Shown here in pieces: positions 25,920 to 35,553 of a stretch of DNA of 64,000 nt (its first letter is position 1; every line of letters begins with the position of its first letter). Position numbers and translations under genes: made by a program. The notes beneath the pieces were generated by a model, which saw nothing but the letters and a program-made list of their open reading frames with translations, had not been told where the DNA came from and ran no database searches. This DNA comes from Hymenobacter cavernae (GTDB taxonomy: Bacteria > Bacteroidota > Bacteroidia > Cytophagales > Hymenobacteraceae), in the NCBI RefSeq assembly GCF_014641455.1, contig NZ_BMHT01000001.1, forward strand, positions 1-64,000. Reading direction: 5' to 3'.

Positions 25920-26477
25920 TTAAGCCGGCGAATTTCGTGTCCGCTTCGGAGCTTGCTTCACTGCTTTGCGCTTGGCTTGCCGGGCTTTCTTATCGGCCCC
26001 GTACGGTGGGTTTTGGAGCAGCGCCAGGCCGCTCCCTACGGTGGTAGCATCTTCCGTCAGCCCCCAGACGGTATCGGGCAGGCCGGTTGCTTTGCCCAGG
26101 TATTTGCGGAGCGCCAACATGCCATACGTAGCAGCAACCGCCGCCGCACTGCCGAGCAGTGCCCCCTGCAACAGCTTGCCACCGGCCGCCTTGTAGGTAG
26201 CACCGCCCACCAAAGCGCCGGATAAAATTCGGCCGCCCAGCACGGGCGGCACCGTCCGGTCGGGGGCGTTGGGCAGTTTGTCGCCGATCATTTCGCCCCC
26301 GGCCATCACCTTCAGCACGGTAGCCGTTGTGGGCGACTGGAGAAAGCCCAACCGCGACTTACGGAGCTTCTTGGAAGGGTTCTTTGCCAGCGTGTGGCTG
26401 AGCAGGGCCGGAGCCGTCATGCTGCGCATGCCGGCCAGCACACCCAGCCCCACCGCTTGCCAGAATTTAGTTGCCAT
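25920..26477 (-). CDS. DUF4126-like membrane protein
   Basis: A small membrane protein of 185 residues with several short hydrophobic, glycine- and alanine-rich segments (VGLGVLAGMRSMTAPALL at the N-terminus, GALLGSAAAVAATYGMLAL in the middle) and a basic tail (KKARQAKRKAVKQAPKRTR). The pattern AGxRSMTAPAL with a later GGEMIGDKLP is like DUF4126 proteins; I am moderately sure of this. The function is unknown. It is 16 bp upstream of the doxX-like gene. Confidence 0.75.
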   Translation of the reverse strand: MATKFWQAVGLGVLAGMRSMTAPALLSHTLAKNPSKKLRKSRLGFLQSPTTATVLKVMAGGEMIGDKLPNAPDRTVPPVLGGRILSGALVGGATYKAAGGKLLQGALLGSAAAVAATYGMLALRKYLGKATGLPDTVWGLTEDATTVGSGLALLQNPPYGADKKARQAKRKAVKQAPKRTRNSPA

Positions 26478-26605
26478 ATAATTCAGCGTTATGTTCTTGT
26501 GAAAAGAGTAACTCCCTTAACGCAACTTATCAGTCAACAGTTAACCGTTGCCATCTAACACCTAGGTTTAGGCATATAAGATTGACAACTAACACCTGAC
26601 AAATG

Positions 26606-28192
26606 CTAGCGTGCTAAATCGGCCGCCAGGCGCTGAAAATCCAAGTCTTGAAAATCGTAGCTAAAATCAGTGAGCGGGGAAATTGGCTTCATTTTCATCC
26701 CTGTCGCATTGCCCTGTTCGTCCAGGGTAAAGGCGGCGTAAGCATCGGCGTTGAAGCTTCGCTCGCGCCAACGCACTACGTAGGTACTACCGCGGTAGGG
26801 CAGCAGCTGCCCCGTCAGGCGCGGCGAACGTAATACCTTCAACCACAAACCCTTGCTCTGCGTGTAGATAATCACCTCTCCTAACCACGGGTCACGGTAG
26901 CGGCCAACATACGGCGAGTAGTCAGGTTTCTTTGCTGCCTTCTGCGCCACGGCCACCTGCTTCCCCACAGCGTCCAGCACCTTATCCGCATCCGACTCGC
27001 TGCTCTTGCGGCGGTCTACCATTTCCTGCACCCGGTCGAGGCCCGAAAGACCTAGGTAGTGGTCCTCGATGGCATTCGTGACGGCCGTAAACGCGGCGCC
27101 TACTTCCTGGTTGGTCAGCACGATGATGCCCAGGTGCAGCTCCGGCAGCAGCGTCATCTTGGTCACCATGCCAATTTCGCCGCCCGTGTGCGACACCTCT
27201 TTGTAGCCGCGCACGTCACGCAGAAAAAAACCTAGCCCGTAGGCGGAAAAGTGCGTGTTGTAGGGCGTCGGGGCCGGACTCAGGGGCAGAATGGTTTGGG
27301 GCGTCCACATTTCCTGCTGCACCTTGGCGCTAAGCAGCGAAGGCGGCGCGCCCGGTCCGCCGAGCAGCATCTTGGCCCACAGGCTCAGGTCGGCCACGCT
27401 GGAATACATGCAGGCCGCCGGCGCCCACAGCGTACCTAGGTCGCGGCGCACCACCTGCACCTTGCCATCGGCAACGGCATGGGCATCAATGACATTGCTG
27501 GCGTCGGGCAGCCGCGAAAAGCTGGTGGCGCTGTGCGTCATACCGAGCGGCTTGAGCAGGCGCGCTTCCACAAAGTCGGCCCAGGGTTGCCCGGCTACTC
27601 GCGTCACAATCTCGCCCGCCACGATGTAGAGGTTGTTGTCGTAGGCATACTGGCTGCGAAACGACGACACCGGCCGGAAGTAGCGCAGGTTGTGAATGAC
27701 GTCTTTGGTGGTGAAGTCCGTTGAGTCGGGAAAGAACATCAGGTCGCCCGCGCCCAGACCTAGGCCGCTACGGTGCGTGAGCAGGTCGCGGATGGTGAAC
27801 TCGGCTGTCACGTAGGGGTCGTAGAGCCGGAACTCGGGGATGTAATCCGTCACCTTATCGTCCCAGTTCAGCTTGCCCTCATCAACCAGCAAGCCGAGCG
27901 CCGCCGCGGTAAAGGCTTTGGTATTAGAAGCAATGCCGAACAGCGTGTTGGCATCTACTGGCGCTTTCGTGTTCAGGGAACGGACGCCGTAGCCTTTGGC
28001 CAGCACTATTTGCCCGTCTTTCACCACACCCACCGCAATGCCCGGCACATCGAACGCCTTAAGCGTGCGCGCCACTACGGCATCCACGGCGGCTACGTCG
28101 AGGGGCGCGGCAGCTGGGGTTGCCATTTGGGCTTGATTTGGTAAAGCTGCTGCTAAGGTCAGACCCAGGCTCAGGAAATAAACTCGAAACAT
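26606..28192 (-). CDS. Exported serine hydrolase, beta-lactamase family
   Basis: A class-C beta-lactamase/penicillin-binding-protein fold. The N-terminus is a signal peptide (LSLGLTLAAALPNQAQ). The nucleophile is in SNTKAFTAAALG (SxxK), the second motif is YDNNLY (YxN), and the third is HTGGEIG. A C-terminal domain (about residues 420-528) resembles DUF3471, common in Bacteroidota members. The substrate is probably a peptide or ester in the periplasm; resistance function cannot be inferred. It lies downstream of the DUF885 lipoprotein, with a palindromic repeat between. Confidence 0.9.
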   Translation of the reverse strand: MFRVYFLSLGLTLAAALPNQAQMATPAAAPLDVAAVDAVVARTLKAFDVPGIAVGVVKDGQIVLAKGYGVRSLNTKAPVDANTLFGIASNTKAFTAAALGLLVDEGKLNWDDKVTDYIPEFRLYDPYVTAEFTIRDLLTHRSGLGLGAGDLMFFPDSTDFTTKDVIHNLRYFRPVSSFRSQYAYDNNLYIVAGEIVTRVAGQPWADFVEARLLKPLGMTHSATSFSRLPDASNVIDAHAVADGKVQVVRRDLGTLWAPAACMYSSVADLSLWAKMLLGGPGAPPSLLSAKVQQEMWTPQTILPLSPAPTPYNTHFSAYGLGFFLRDVRGYKEVSHTGGEIGMVTKMTLLPELHLGIIVLTNQEVGAAFTAVTNAIEDHYLGLSGLDRVQEMVDRRKSSESDADKVLDAVGKQVAVAQKAAKKPDYSPYVGRYRDPWLGEVIIYTQSKGLWLKVLRSPRLTGQLLPYRGSTYVVRWRERSFNADAYAAFTLDEQGNATGMKMKPISPLTDFSYDFQDLDFQRLAADLAR

Positions 28193-28210
28193 AGAGAGGT
28201 TCAGTTTAAA

Positions 28211-28300
28211 GGCAGACCTAGGTTCCCGCAGAGGTCTGCGCAGAGGGCGCTGAGTTGTTCAACGGACCTCCAGCGCCTTCTGCGGAAACCTAAGTCTGCC
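28211..28300. repeat. Imperfect inverted repeat, CGCAGA-rich family
   Basis: GGCAGACCTAGGTTCCCGCA at 28211-28230 is matched, inverted, by 28271-28300. A 12-bp insertion-like GTCTGCGCAGAG in the left arm is an internal partial copy. GTTCAACGG lies inside. A related block with CCCGCAGAAGCCGCAGAGG occurs upstream of ureG near 42803-42840. Confidence 0.6.
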
Positions 28301-28313
28301 CGGTACCACAAAG

Positions 28314-30158
28314 CTATTTCTGCCCTACTTCCCAAGTATTCATCTTGCGCTCCAGTACCGAAAGCGGCATAGCCCCGTCTTTCAACATCTCATCATGGAA
28401 AGCACTGAGGCTGAAATGTTCACCTGACTGATTCCGGTACTTTTCGCGCAGCCGAACCTGGTCGTTGGCACCTAGCTCCTTCTGGTACTTGCTGCGCAAT
28501 TCCCGAATCTTGAGCGCGCCTACTTTGTAGGAAAGCGCCTGCCCCGGAATGGCCATGTAGCGCTCAATCTCGGCCGTGGCGCCCTGCTCGCTGATGGCTT
28601 CGTTGTCCATCATGTACTTAATGGCCTGCTCGCGCGTCATGCCTTTGGTGTGCATCCCCACATCGACTACCAAGCGAATGGCGCGGTGCATCTCGTCGCC
28701 GAGCGCGCCCATGTACTGATACGGGTCGGTGTACAGACCTAGCTCTTTGCCCAGCGATTCGCAGTACAAAGCCCAGCCTTCGACCATGGCGCCGTAGCCG
28801 CCGAAACGGCGGAACTTCGGCAAGTCGTTGCTTTCCTGTTGCAGCGAAATCTGGTAGTGGTGGCCCGGAATGGCTTCGTGCAAAAACAGCGACTCCATGC
28901 CCGAAGTCGTGTTAAATGTCTTGGCATCCAGAATCGGCACGTAGAAAATCCCCGGCCGTGAGCCGTCCGGCGCACCTTGATTGTACTCCGCCGACGCCGA
29001 TGCCGCGCGGAACGCTTCCGTCTGGCGAATCTCAAATGGCGTCTTCGGCACCTGCCCAAACATCTTTTTTAGGTTCGGCTCCATGCGCTTGTGGATGTCC
29101 TCGAAAGCGTTGAGCACCTCCTGCGGCGTTTTGTAGGGCATAAAGCGCTTGTCGTTCTTCATAAATTCGAAGAAGGCTTTCAAATCACCCTTGAAGCCGA
29201 CCTGCGCCTTCACTTTCTCCATCTCGCCCCGGATACGCGCCACTTCCTTCTCGCCCGTCTCGTAGATTTCCTCCGGCGTCTTGTCAGTAGTGGTATAGTA
29301 CTTCACGTAATACATGTAGTCTTCCTTGCCGCCCGGAATAGCCGCAATGCCCGTGCTGGTGCGGCTTTTCGGCAAGTACTCGTTTTTCAGGAAAGCACCT
29401 AGCTTTTGGTACGTGGGCACCACACTCGCCATAATGGCCTGCTTATAAGCATCAGTCAGGCGCTTTTGGTCATCGGCGGAAATGTCCTTGGGAAAGTTCT
29501 TGATGGGGTCGTAGAACAGGCTCTGGGTCGGGTCCGGCACGACGAAAGACTGCATCTGCGGAATCATCTTCGTCACTAAGGTTTTTGGCAGCACCACGCC
29601 CGCGGCCATGCCCTTGCGGAAGTTGGCAATAGCCGAATCGGCCCACACCGGGAAGCTCTTCACCCGACCTAGCCAGTTTTCGTAGTCTTTAGCCGTTTTG
29701 AAAGGCTGAATGTTGGCACCCGAGCCATATTGCCCCATGCTAATCGGCAAACCCCAAAACTGCTGAAACGGCATCATCCAGGTATTCAGCTTCAGCCCGG
29801 CTAGTTGGCTTTGCATCTCATACTGAAAGATATCGTAGCTGATCTTGTCGTTTTCCGATAAAGTATTGCGGTCGAAGGCATTCAGCTTATCAAGGTAGCC
29901 TTGATAGTACGCCCGCAGCGTATCGCGGAAAGCGTGCGTCTGGTCGTTGGGGAGCAGGTTGTTGTAGCGGTTATCCCCCTGCGCCGTCGCGTCGAAGGGG
30001 AAGAGCTGGTTGTGCTTCTCCCAATAAGCATCAAACAGCTTACCTAGGTTTTGCGCTTTCGCATCACCGTCGGCTGCGCCGTTCTCTCCTTGTTTTTGCT
30101 GATTGCAAGCGGCCAGTAAGGAACTGGCAAGTGCCCCAATGAGGACCAGTCTTTTCAT
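28314..30158 (-). CDS. DUF885 lipoprotein, putative metallopeptidase
   Basis: The start MKRLVLIGALASSLLAAC is a lipoprotein signal with cysteine at residue 18. The 614-residue chain is a full-length DUF885 protein. Motif HEAIPGHHYQISLQ (about residues 430-443) resembles the zinc-binding HExxH-type motif of this family, and a downstream EGWALYCE with the glutamate is conserved in character. It is likely a membrane-anchored, periplasm-facing or surface peptidase; substrates are not known. It is flanked by a palindromic repeat at each side. Confidence 0.88.
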   Translation of the reverse strand: MKRLVLIGALASSLLAACNQQKQGENGAADGDAKAQNLGKLFDAYWEKHNQLFPFDATAQGDNRYNNLLPNDQTHAFRDTLRAYYQGYLDKLNAFDRNTLSENDKISYDIFQYEMQSQLAGLKLNTWMMPFQQFWGLPISMGQYGSGANIQPFKTAKDYENWLGRVKSFPVWADSAIANFRKGMAAGVVLPKTLVTKMIPQMQSFVVPDPTQSLFYDPIKNFPKDISADDQKRLTDAYKQAIMASVVPTYQKLGAFLKNEYLPKSRTSTGIAAIPGGKEDYMYYVKYYTTTDKTPEEIYETGEKEVARIRGEMEKVKAQVGFKGDLKAFFEFMKNDKRFMPYKTPQEVLNAFEDIHKRMEPNLKKMFGQVPKTPFEIRQTEAFRAASASAEYNQGAPDGSRPGIFYVPILDAKTFNTTSGMESLFLHEAIPGHHYQISLQQESNDLPKFRRFGGYGAMVEGWALYCESLGKELGLYTDPYQYMGALGDEMHRAIRLVVDVGMHTKGMTREQAIKYMMDNEAISEQGATAEIERYMAIPGQALSYKVGALKIRELRSKYQKELGANDQVRLREKYRNQSGEHFSLSAFHDEMLKDGAMPLSVLERKMNTWEVGQK

Positions 30159-30222
30159 GTAAGCTAGAGGTAGGTTGTGGAGCTTAAAGCTAAGTAGTTT
30201 GCCCTAGCTATTTGCACATGTA

Positions 30223-30332
30223 GGAACGCGCCACGGCGCGTTCGTCGTTGCTGACGCCAGAACGAACCCGCCCCGCGCCAATCCGCCACGCCGACGCATC
30301 GTTCAACGATGGAACGCGCCGTGGCGCGTTCC
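30223..30332. repeat. Modular palindromic element, arm family A (copy 1)
   Basis: The left arm at 30223-30243, GAACGCGCC-ACG-GCGCGTTC type, is itself a hairpin. It is repeated inverted at 30312-30332. The spacer of about 68 nt ends with the core TCGTTCAACGAT (30299-30310). The element lies between ilvA and the DUF885 gene. Confidence 0.9.
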
Positions 30333-30407
30333 ATCGGGTTAAAAAGAACAGTCCTGCCACGCTGAGCGCGGCAGGACTGTCCAAACTTAAGCCCAGGCCC
30401 TAGCCAG

Positions 30408-31679
30408 CTACACCAGCAGCGCCAGGAAATCGGGTTTACCGTTCAGGTACTCAAACGAGAAGCCTTCCTCCAGCATCCGCGCTTTAATACCTTCCACGTC
30501 GCCGGGCTGCTTCACTTCGATACCTACGAAAACAGGGCCTTTCTCCTTGTTGTTCTTTTTGATATACTGGAAGTGGATGATGTCGTCTTCAGGCAGAAGT
30601 ACGTTGTTCACGAAGCTGCGCAGAGCACCGGGGCGCTGGTTGAAGGTCACCATGAAGTAGTGCTTCAAGCCTTGGTACTTCATCGCCCGCTCCTTGATAT
30701 CCTCCATGCGGGTGATATCGTTGTTGGAGCCACTCACCACGCACACCACATTCTTGCCCTTGATTTCGTCTTTGTACTGGCTCAGGGCCGAGATGCTCAG
30801 CACGCCCGCTGGCTCCACTACGATGCCTTCCTCATTGTAAAGCTTCAGCAGATCCTGGCAAACAAGGCCTTCCGGCACCAGCACGATTTCATCCAGCAGT
30901 TCACGGCAGATTTCATAAGTCAATACGCCAGGGCACTTCACGGCAGCGCCGTCTACGAAGCTGTCGATCTGGGTGAGGGCGCCGTGTTGCCGGTCGTAGT
31001 AGGCCTTGTGCATGGAAGGCGCGCCTTCCGGCTGCACCCCGATGAGCTTGGTGTGCGGGCTCATTTGCTTGAACACGCTGGCCACGCCCGAAGCTAGGCC
31101 ACCGCCCCCGATAGGCATGAAGCAGTAGTCGATCGGCGCGGTAGCAATTTTCAAAATCTCCAGCCCTACCGTAGCCTGCCCAGCTACCACGGCGGGGTCG
31201 TCGAAGGGATGAATGAACGTGCTGCCGCGACTGTCGCAGAACTTCTTGGCCGCTTGAAAAGCCTCGTCGAAGGTATTGCCCGTGAGCACCACTTCCACTT
31301 GGTCTTTGCCGAACAGCCGAACTTTGTCAACTTTCTGCGCCGGTGTGTTGGCCGGCATGAAAATATACCCCGGCAGTTGGAGCGAGTGACAGGCATAGGC
31401 GACACCTTGAGCGTGGTTGCCGGCGCTAGCGCACACAATTTCGCGGGCGCCGGCAATTGGTGGCAACGTGGCCATCTTGTTGTAGGCGCCCCGAATCTTG
31501 TAGGAACGCACCACTTGCAGGTCTTCCCGCTTCAAGTACACATTGGCCTCGTAGGTACGCGACAGACCTAGGTTTTGCAGCAAAGGCGTCTTGTAAATGA
31601 CGCCTTTTAGCAGCCGCGCTGCCGTCTCTACTTGCTCCAAACTAACGGCAGCTGTTGCCGGGGCTACTTCGTTTTCCAT
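30408..31679 (-). CDS. ilvA: Threonine ammonia-lyase (biosynthetic)
   Basis: A PLP enzyme that converts threonine to 2-oxobutanoate, the entry to isoleucine synthesis. The PLP lysine lies in VVRSYKIRGAYNKM, followed by ASAGNHAQGVAYAC and the glycine-rich MPIGGGGLASG. A single ACT-like regulatory domain (HYFMVTFNQRPGALRSF onward, about residues 340-423) suggests isoleucine feedback control. It is the last gene of the ilvDBNCA run. A palindromic element separates it from ilvC. Confidence 0.95.
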   Translation of the reverse strand: MENEVAPATAAVSLEQVETAARLLKGVIYKTPLLQNLGLSRTYEANVYLKREDLQVVRSYKIRGAYNKMATLPPIAGAREIVCASAGNHAQGVAYACHSLQLPGYIFMPANTPAQKVDKVRLFGKDQVEVVLTGNTFDEAFQAAKKFCDSRGSTFIHPFDDPAVVAGQATVGLEILKIATAPIDYCFMPIGGGGLASGVASVFKQMSPHTKLIGVQPEGAPSMHKAYYDRQHGALTQIDSFVDGAAVKCPGVLTYEICRELLDEIVLVPEGLVCQDLLKLYNEEGIVVEPAGVLSISALSQYKDEIKGKNVVCVVSGSNNDITRMEDIKERAMKYQGLKHYFMVTFNQRPGALRSFVNNVLLPEDDIIHFQYIKKNNKEKGPVFVGIEVKQPGDVEGIKARMLEEGFSFEYLNGKPDFLALLV

Positions 31680-31716
31680 GGGGTTACTATTTTGAAGAAG
31701 CTAGGTCAGAACTAAC

Positions 31717-31824
31717 AGCTCCCCTCCTTTTTCAAGGAGGGGTTGGGGGTGGTTCCTTGTCGTTGAACAAAGACTAGCTCTAGCTGAACCACCCCCAACT
31801 CCTTCTTAAAAAAGGAGGGGAGCT
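31717..31824. repeat. Palindromic element with CCCCTCC/GGAGGGG arms (ilvA-ilvC gap)
   Basis: The left arm 31717-31755 (AGCTCCCCTCC...GGGGTTGGGGGTGGTTC type) is closely matched, inverted, by 31786-31824. Each arm again has an internal CCTCC/GGAGG hairpin, and TCGTTGAACAA lies inside. This arm sequence belongs to a kind of repeat I know to be widespread between genes in bacteria. Confidence 0.85.
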
Positions 31825-31846
31825 AGCTTTCTAGTGCTAGCTCCCC
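31817..31846 (-). terminator. Hairpin just after ilvC
   Basis: GGGGAGCTAGC (31817-31827) pairs with GCTAGCTCCCC (31836-31846), loop TTTCTAGT, ending 6 bp from the ilvC stop. It overlaps the outer arm of the palindromic element and may weaken ilvA transcription. No T-run follows. Confidence 0.45.
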
Positions 31847-31852
31847 TTCTAC

Positions 31853-32911
31853 TTACGCTTCTACGTTCTCCGTTTTCGAGCGGAGCTGGCGCACTGTGGC
31901 GCCCGTCTGCCACAACTCAGAGTCGCGTACTTCTTTCAGTTCGGCTTCCAACTCTTTGCGGTAGCCGGGGGTCGAGCCACGCTCGATGGTGCGGCGGGCT
32001 TCTTCGCCAGAGGCTACGCTGTCGTACAGCTCATTCAGCACGGGCAGGGTGGCGTCACGGAAACGACCTTTCCAGTCGAGGGCACCGCGCTGGGCCGTTA
32101 CCGAGCAGTTGCTGAACATCCAGTCCATGCCGTTTTCGCCTACCAGCGGCACGAGGCTCTGGGTCAGCTCTTCTACGGTTTCGTTGAAGGCTTCCGAAGG
32201 CGAGTGGCCGCGCTGACGCAATACTTGGTATTGCGCCTCGATGATGCCAGCTAGGGCGCCCATCAGCACGCCACGCTCGCCGGTCAGGTCGGAGTAAACT
32301 TCTTTCTTAAAGTCGGTTTGGAACAGGTAGCCCGAGCCAACACCGATGCCCATAGCAACTGCCTTTTCGTAGGCTTTGCCCGTAGCATCTTGGAAGATAG
32401 CGAACGACGAGTTCAGGCCACCGCCAGCTAGGAACAGACGACGCAGGCTAGTGCCGCTACCCTTGGGAGCCACCAGAATTACGTCTACATCAGCTGGGGG
32501 GATGATGTTGGTTTGGTCGTTGAAAGTGATGCCGAAGCCGTGCGAGAAATACAGCGTTTTGCCAGCGGTCAGGCGCTCTTTCAGCGTGGGCCACAGGGCA
32601 ATTTGGCCGGCATCCGACAGTAGGTTGCAGATGATGGTGCCGCGGTCGGCTGCTTCCTCGATTGAGAACAGCGTTTCGCCTTCCACCCAGCCGTCGCTCA
32701 CGGCTTTCTCCCAAGAAGCCGAGTCTTTGCGCTGACCCACAATCACATTGAAACCATTGTCACGCATGTTCAGGGCCTGGCCGGGGCCTTGTACACCGTA
32801 CCCGATGACAGCAATCGTTTCGTCTTTCAGAACTTCATGCGCTTTTGCTAAAGGGAATTCGTCGCGGGTAACTACGTTTTCTTCTACGCCGCCAAAATTG
32901 ATGGTTGCCAT
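31853..32911 (-). CDS. ilvC: Ketol-acid reductoisomerase (NADP+)
   Basis: Isomerises and reduces acetolactate and acetohydroxybutyrate. The dinucleotide motif GYGVQGPGQALNMRD (about residues 37-51) is of the Bacteroidota type, followed by VAPKGSG. The acidic metal ligands lie in QTDFKKEVYSDLTGERGVLMG and EAFNETVEELTQS. 352 residues is a class I length. It lies in the ilvD-ilvB-ilvN-ilvC-ilvA cluster, with a palindromic repeat in the gaps on both sides. Confidence 0.96.
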   Translation of the reverse strand: MATINFGGVEENVVTRDEFPLAKAHEVLKDETIAVIGYGVQGPGQALNMRDNGFNVIVGQRKDSASWEKAVSDGWVEGETLFSIEEAADRGTIICNLLSDAGQIALWPTLKERLTAGKTLYFSHGFGITFNDQTNIIPPADVDVILVAPKGSGTSLRRLFLAGGGLNSSFAIFQDATGKAYEKAVAMGIGVGSGYLFQTDFKKEVYSDLTGERGVLMGALAGIIEAQYQVLRQRGHSPSEAFNETVEELTQSLVPLVGENGMDWMFSNCSVTAQRGALDWKGRFRDATLPVLNELYDSVASGEEARRTIERGSTPGYRKELEAELKEVRDSELWQTGATVRQLRSKTENVEA

Positions 32912-32952
32912 TGGGAAAGGTTAAAAGGTAAAGGTTGAATGTTGATTTTCAG

Positions 32953-33048
32953 TGTAGCGCGGACTCTGTAGTCCGCGCAGAACGATTGTTGTTGCTTCAG
33001 CAGCGCGAACTACAACTGAAAGTCAGCGTAGCTAAAGTCCGCGCTACA
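32953..33048. repeat. Palindromic element with TGTAGCGCGGACT arms (ilvC-ilvN gap)
   Basis: TGTAGCGCGGACT at 32953-32965 is repeated inverted at 33036-33048. The left arm also forms a local hairpin GCGCGGACT-CTGT-AGTCCGCGC. The outer TGTAGCGCG is shared with arm family B. The element fills nearly the entire gap. Confidence 0.82.
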
Positions 33049-33053
33049 GCAGG

Positions 33054-33659
33054 TTACATCGTGAATACTTTGTCGCGGCTGTTGAGGTACTCGTTCTCAG
33101 CCACTTCCGGGCTAGGCTCCGTCCGTTCGAACTCGCGCAACTTGCGATTGAAGCCTTCACTGCCTTTGATGATGGCAATGCGGGCCGAGCGCACAAACTC
33201 AATCAGACCGAAAGGCTGGAGCACCTTAATAAGGTTGTCGGTTTCCTCGCGGTGACCGGTGGTTTCGAACACCGTGTAGTCCTTGCGAATCACTACCGCC
33301 CGCGCGCCGTTTTCGCGCAACAGGCGCTCTACCAACGCCTTCTCCGCGATGATGTCGGTAGGCACTTTATAGAGCGCCATTTCCTGCCAAATCACGTCGT
33401 CGTTGGTGTTGTAGTACACCTTCAGTACTTCCACCTGCTTCTCGATCTGCCCGGCTAGCTTCGCGACGACCTCCTCCGTTTCGTGAATCACAATATTGAA
33501 GCGGTGAATCCCTTCGATTTCGGAAGGCGAGACGTTCAGGCTTTCAATATTGATCTTGCGGCGGGAGAAAATGATGGCAATGCGGTTCAGCAGACCTACC
33601 TGGTTTTCCGTGTAGGCTGTGATGTTATATTCTTGCCGGTCAATGGGTTGATGACTCAT
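33054..33659 (-). CDS. ilvN: Acetolactate synthase small (regulatory) subunit
   Basis: The regulatory partner of IlvB that binds valine. The N-terminal ACT domain, from EYNITAYTENQVGLLNRIAIIFSRRKINIESL, is at about residues 8-80, and a second regulatory domain follows. The start at 33659 (MSHQPIDRQEYN, 201 residues) is chosen; the frame continues to 33761, but through a palindromic repeat. The repeat occupies 33685-33810, between this gene and ilvB. Confidence 0.93.
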   Translation of the reverse strand: MSHQPIDRQEYNITAYTENQVGLLNRIAIIFSRRKINIESLNVSPSEIEGIHRFNIVIHETEEVVAKLAGQIEKQVEVLKVYYNTNDDVIWQEMALYKVPTDIIAEKALVERLLRENGARAVVIRKDYTVFETTGHREETDNLIKVLQPFGLIEFVRSARIAIIKGSEGFNRKLREFERTEPSPEVAENEYLNSRDKVFTM

Positions 33660-33684
33660 ATACAATAAAGTCTTTCGTCGTTTT

Positions 33685-33810
33685 CCGGTCCGACGCCCTA
33701 GGCGTCCGACCGGTTGTCGTGTGCTGACGTCTGCGTAAGCTAGGTGCAGCGGGTAGTTCAATCGCGTCGTTCTAGCGGCAACCGGTCGGACGCCTAGGGC
33801 GTCGGACCGG
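33685..33810. repeat. Palindromic element with arms centred on CCTAGG (ilvN-ilvB gap)
   Basis: The 32-nt arm 33685-33716 (CCGGTCCGACGCCCTAGGCG at its start) is the exact reverse complement of 33779-33810. Within each arm ACGC-CCTAGG-type symmetry makes a nested palindrome. The spacer contains GCTAGGT and GTCGTTC. The right arm ends 6 bp before the ilvB stop. Confidence 0.9.
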
Positions 33811-33816
33811 GCCGTT

Positions 33817-35553
33817 CTAGCGCAGGCGGATTTCCGCTACGCTGCATCCTTGCGGTACCATCGGAAAGATGTTGTTCTCCTTAGTTACCATCACTTCCAG
33901 TAGGAACGAGCCGGGGTGTTCGAGCATGCGCTGAATAGCAGGGCGCAAGTCGGCCCGCTCGGCCACGCGCTGGCCGGCGATGCCGTAGCCGCTGGCCACC
34001 GTCACGTAGTCGGGGCTGGCGATGTTCACGAAGGAGTAGCGCCGGTCGTTGAACAACTCCTGCCACTGGCGTACCATACCGAGGAACTGGTTGTTGAAAA
34101 TCATGATCTTGACATCAACGCCCGTTTGCATGATGGTACCTAGCTCCTGAATCGTCATCTGGAAACCACCGTCGCCAATGATGGCAACTACTGGGCGCTC
34201 GGGTGCACCAAACTTGGCGCCGATGGCAGCAGGCAGGGCAAAGCCCATGGTACCTAGGCCACCGCTCGTGATGTTGCTGCGCGTCTTCTTGAAGTTGGCG
34301 TAGCGGCAGGCCACCATCTGGTGCTGGCCTACATCGGTCACGATGATGGCTTCGCCGCCCGTCAACTCGTTGAGTTGCTGCACGATTTCACCCATGGTCA
34401 GCTCTTCCGAAGTCGGGAACAGCTCTTCTTGGATGACAGCTTCCACTTCCTGCGCTAGGTAGTCGCGGAAGCGACCTAGCCATTCGTCGTGCGTTTTGGC
34501 TTCGACCAGCTCGGTGAGCAGCGGCAGGGTTTCCTTACAGTCGCCCCACACTGGTACCGTCACGGCCACGTTCTTCCCGATTTCGGTTGGGTCGATGTCG
34601 AGGTGGATGATTTGGGCTTGCTTAGCGTACTTATCGAGGCGGCCGGTTACGCGGTCATCGAAGCGCATACCGATGGCAATCAGCACGTCGCACTCGTTGG
34701 TCAGCACGTTCGGGCCGTAGTTGCCGTGCATGCCGAGCATGCCCACGTTCAGCGGGTGGTCGTTTGGAATAGCGCTATCACCTAGGATGGTCCAAGCCGA
34801 CGGTATACCACTTTTCTCGATAAATGCCTGAAATTCCTTTTCCGCTGCACCTAGGATAACGCCCTGACCCCACAGCACAAACGGCCGCTGGGCTTGGTTG
34901 ATGAGCGCCGCCGCCTGCGTAATGTACTCGGGTCGCACGATGGGCTTGGGCCGGTAGCTGCGGATGTGCGAGCAAGGCGTGTAGCCCGGAAACTCAAACT
35001 TCTGCTGCTGGGCGTTCTTGGTAATATCAATCAGCACCGGACCGGGACGGCCGCTGCGGGCGATGTAGAACGCCTTGGCTAGCGCCTCGGGGATTTCGCT
35101 TGCATCCGTTACTTGGTAGTTCCACTTCGTAACGGGCGTCGTGATGTTAATGATGTCAGTCTCCTGGAACGCATCGGTGCCGAGCAGGTGCGCGAACACC
35201 TGCCCTGTGATGCATACCAGCGGCGTGCTATCAATCTGAGCGTCAGCTAGGCCCGTAACCAAGTTCGTAGCGCCGGGGCCGCTGGTAGCAAATACCACCC
35301 CTACCCGACCCGACGAACGTGCATAGCCTTGGGCCGCGTGAATACCGCCCTGCTCGTGCCGCACCAGCACGTGGTTTAGCTGCTCTTTGAAGTCGTATAG
35401 CGCATCGTAGATGGGGATGATGGCCCCACCCGGATACCCAAAGATCGTGTCCACCCCTTCTTCCAGCAGCGCGAGCAAGGTTGCTTCGGCGCCGGAAATG
35501 GTTTTGGGGGCTTGCTCAAGCAAGGTTGGGGATGGTTGCTCTTTCGTTAACAT
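33817..35553 (-). CDS. ilvB: Acetolactate synthase large (catalytic) subunit
   Basis: A TPP enzyme that forms acetolactate or acetohydroxybutyrate. The motif [14 protein letters not shown] and the catalytic glutamate in [14 protein letters not shown] lie near the N-terminus. The TPP/Mg motif is [12 protein letters not shown], with the conserved [15 protein letters not shown] after it. At 578 residues it is complete. It starts 38 nt inside the end of ilvD, which suggests coupling, and is followed by ilvN after a palindromic repeat. Confidence 0.96.
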   Translation of the reverse strand: MLTKEQPSPTLLEQAPKTISGAEATLLALLEEGVDTIFGYPGGAIIPIYDALYDFKEQLNHVLVRHEQGGIHAAQGYARSSGRVGVVFATSGPGATNLVTGLADAQIDSTPLVCITGQVFAHLLGTDAFQETDIINITTPVTKWNYQVTDASEIPEALAKAFYIARSGRPGPVLIDITKNAQQQKFEFPGYTPCSHIRSYRPKPIVRPEYITQAAALINQAQRPFVLWGQGVILGAAEKEFQAFIEKSGIPSAWTILGDSAIPNDHPLNVGMLGMHGNYGPNVLTNECDVLIAIGMRFDDRVTGRLDKYAKQAQIIHLDIDPTEIGKNVAVTVPVWGDCKETLPLLTELVEAKTHDEWLGRFRDYLAQEVEAVIQEELFPTSEELTMGEIVQQLNELTGGEAIIVTDVGQHQMVACRYANFKKTRSNITSGGLGTMGFALPAAIGAKFGAPERPVVAIIGDGGFQMTIQELGTIMQTGVDVKIMIFNNQFLGMVRQWQELFNDRRYSFVNIASPDYVTVASGYGIAGQRVAERADLRPAIQRMLEHPGSFLLEVMVTKENNIFPMVPQGCSVAEIRLR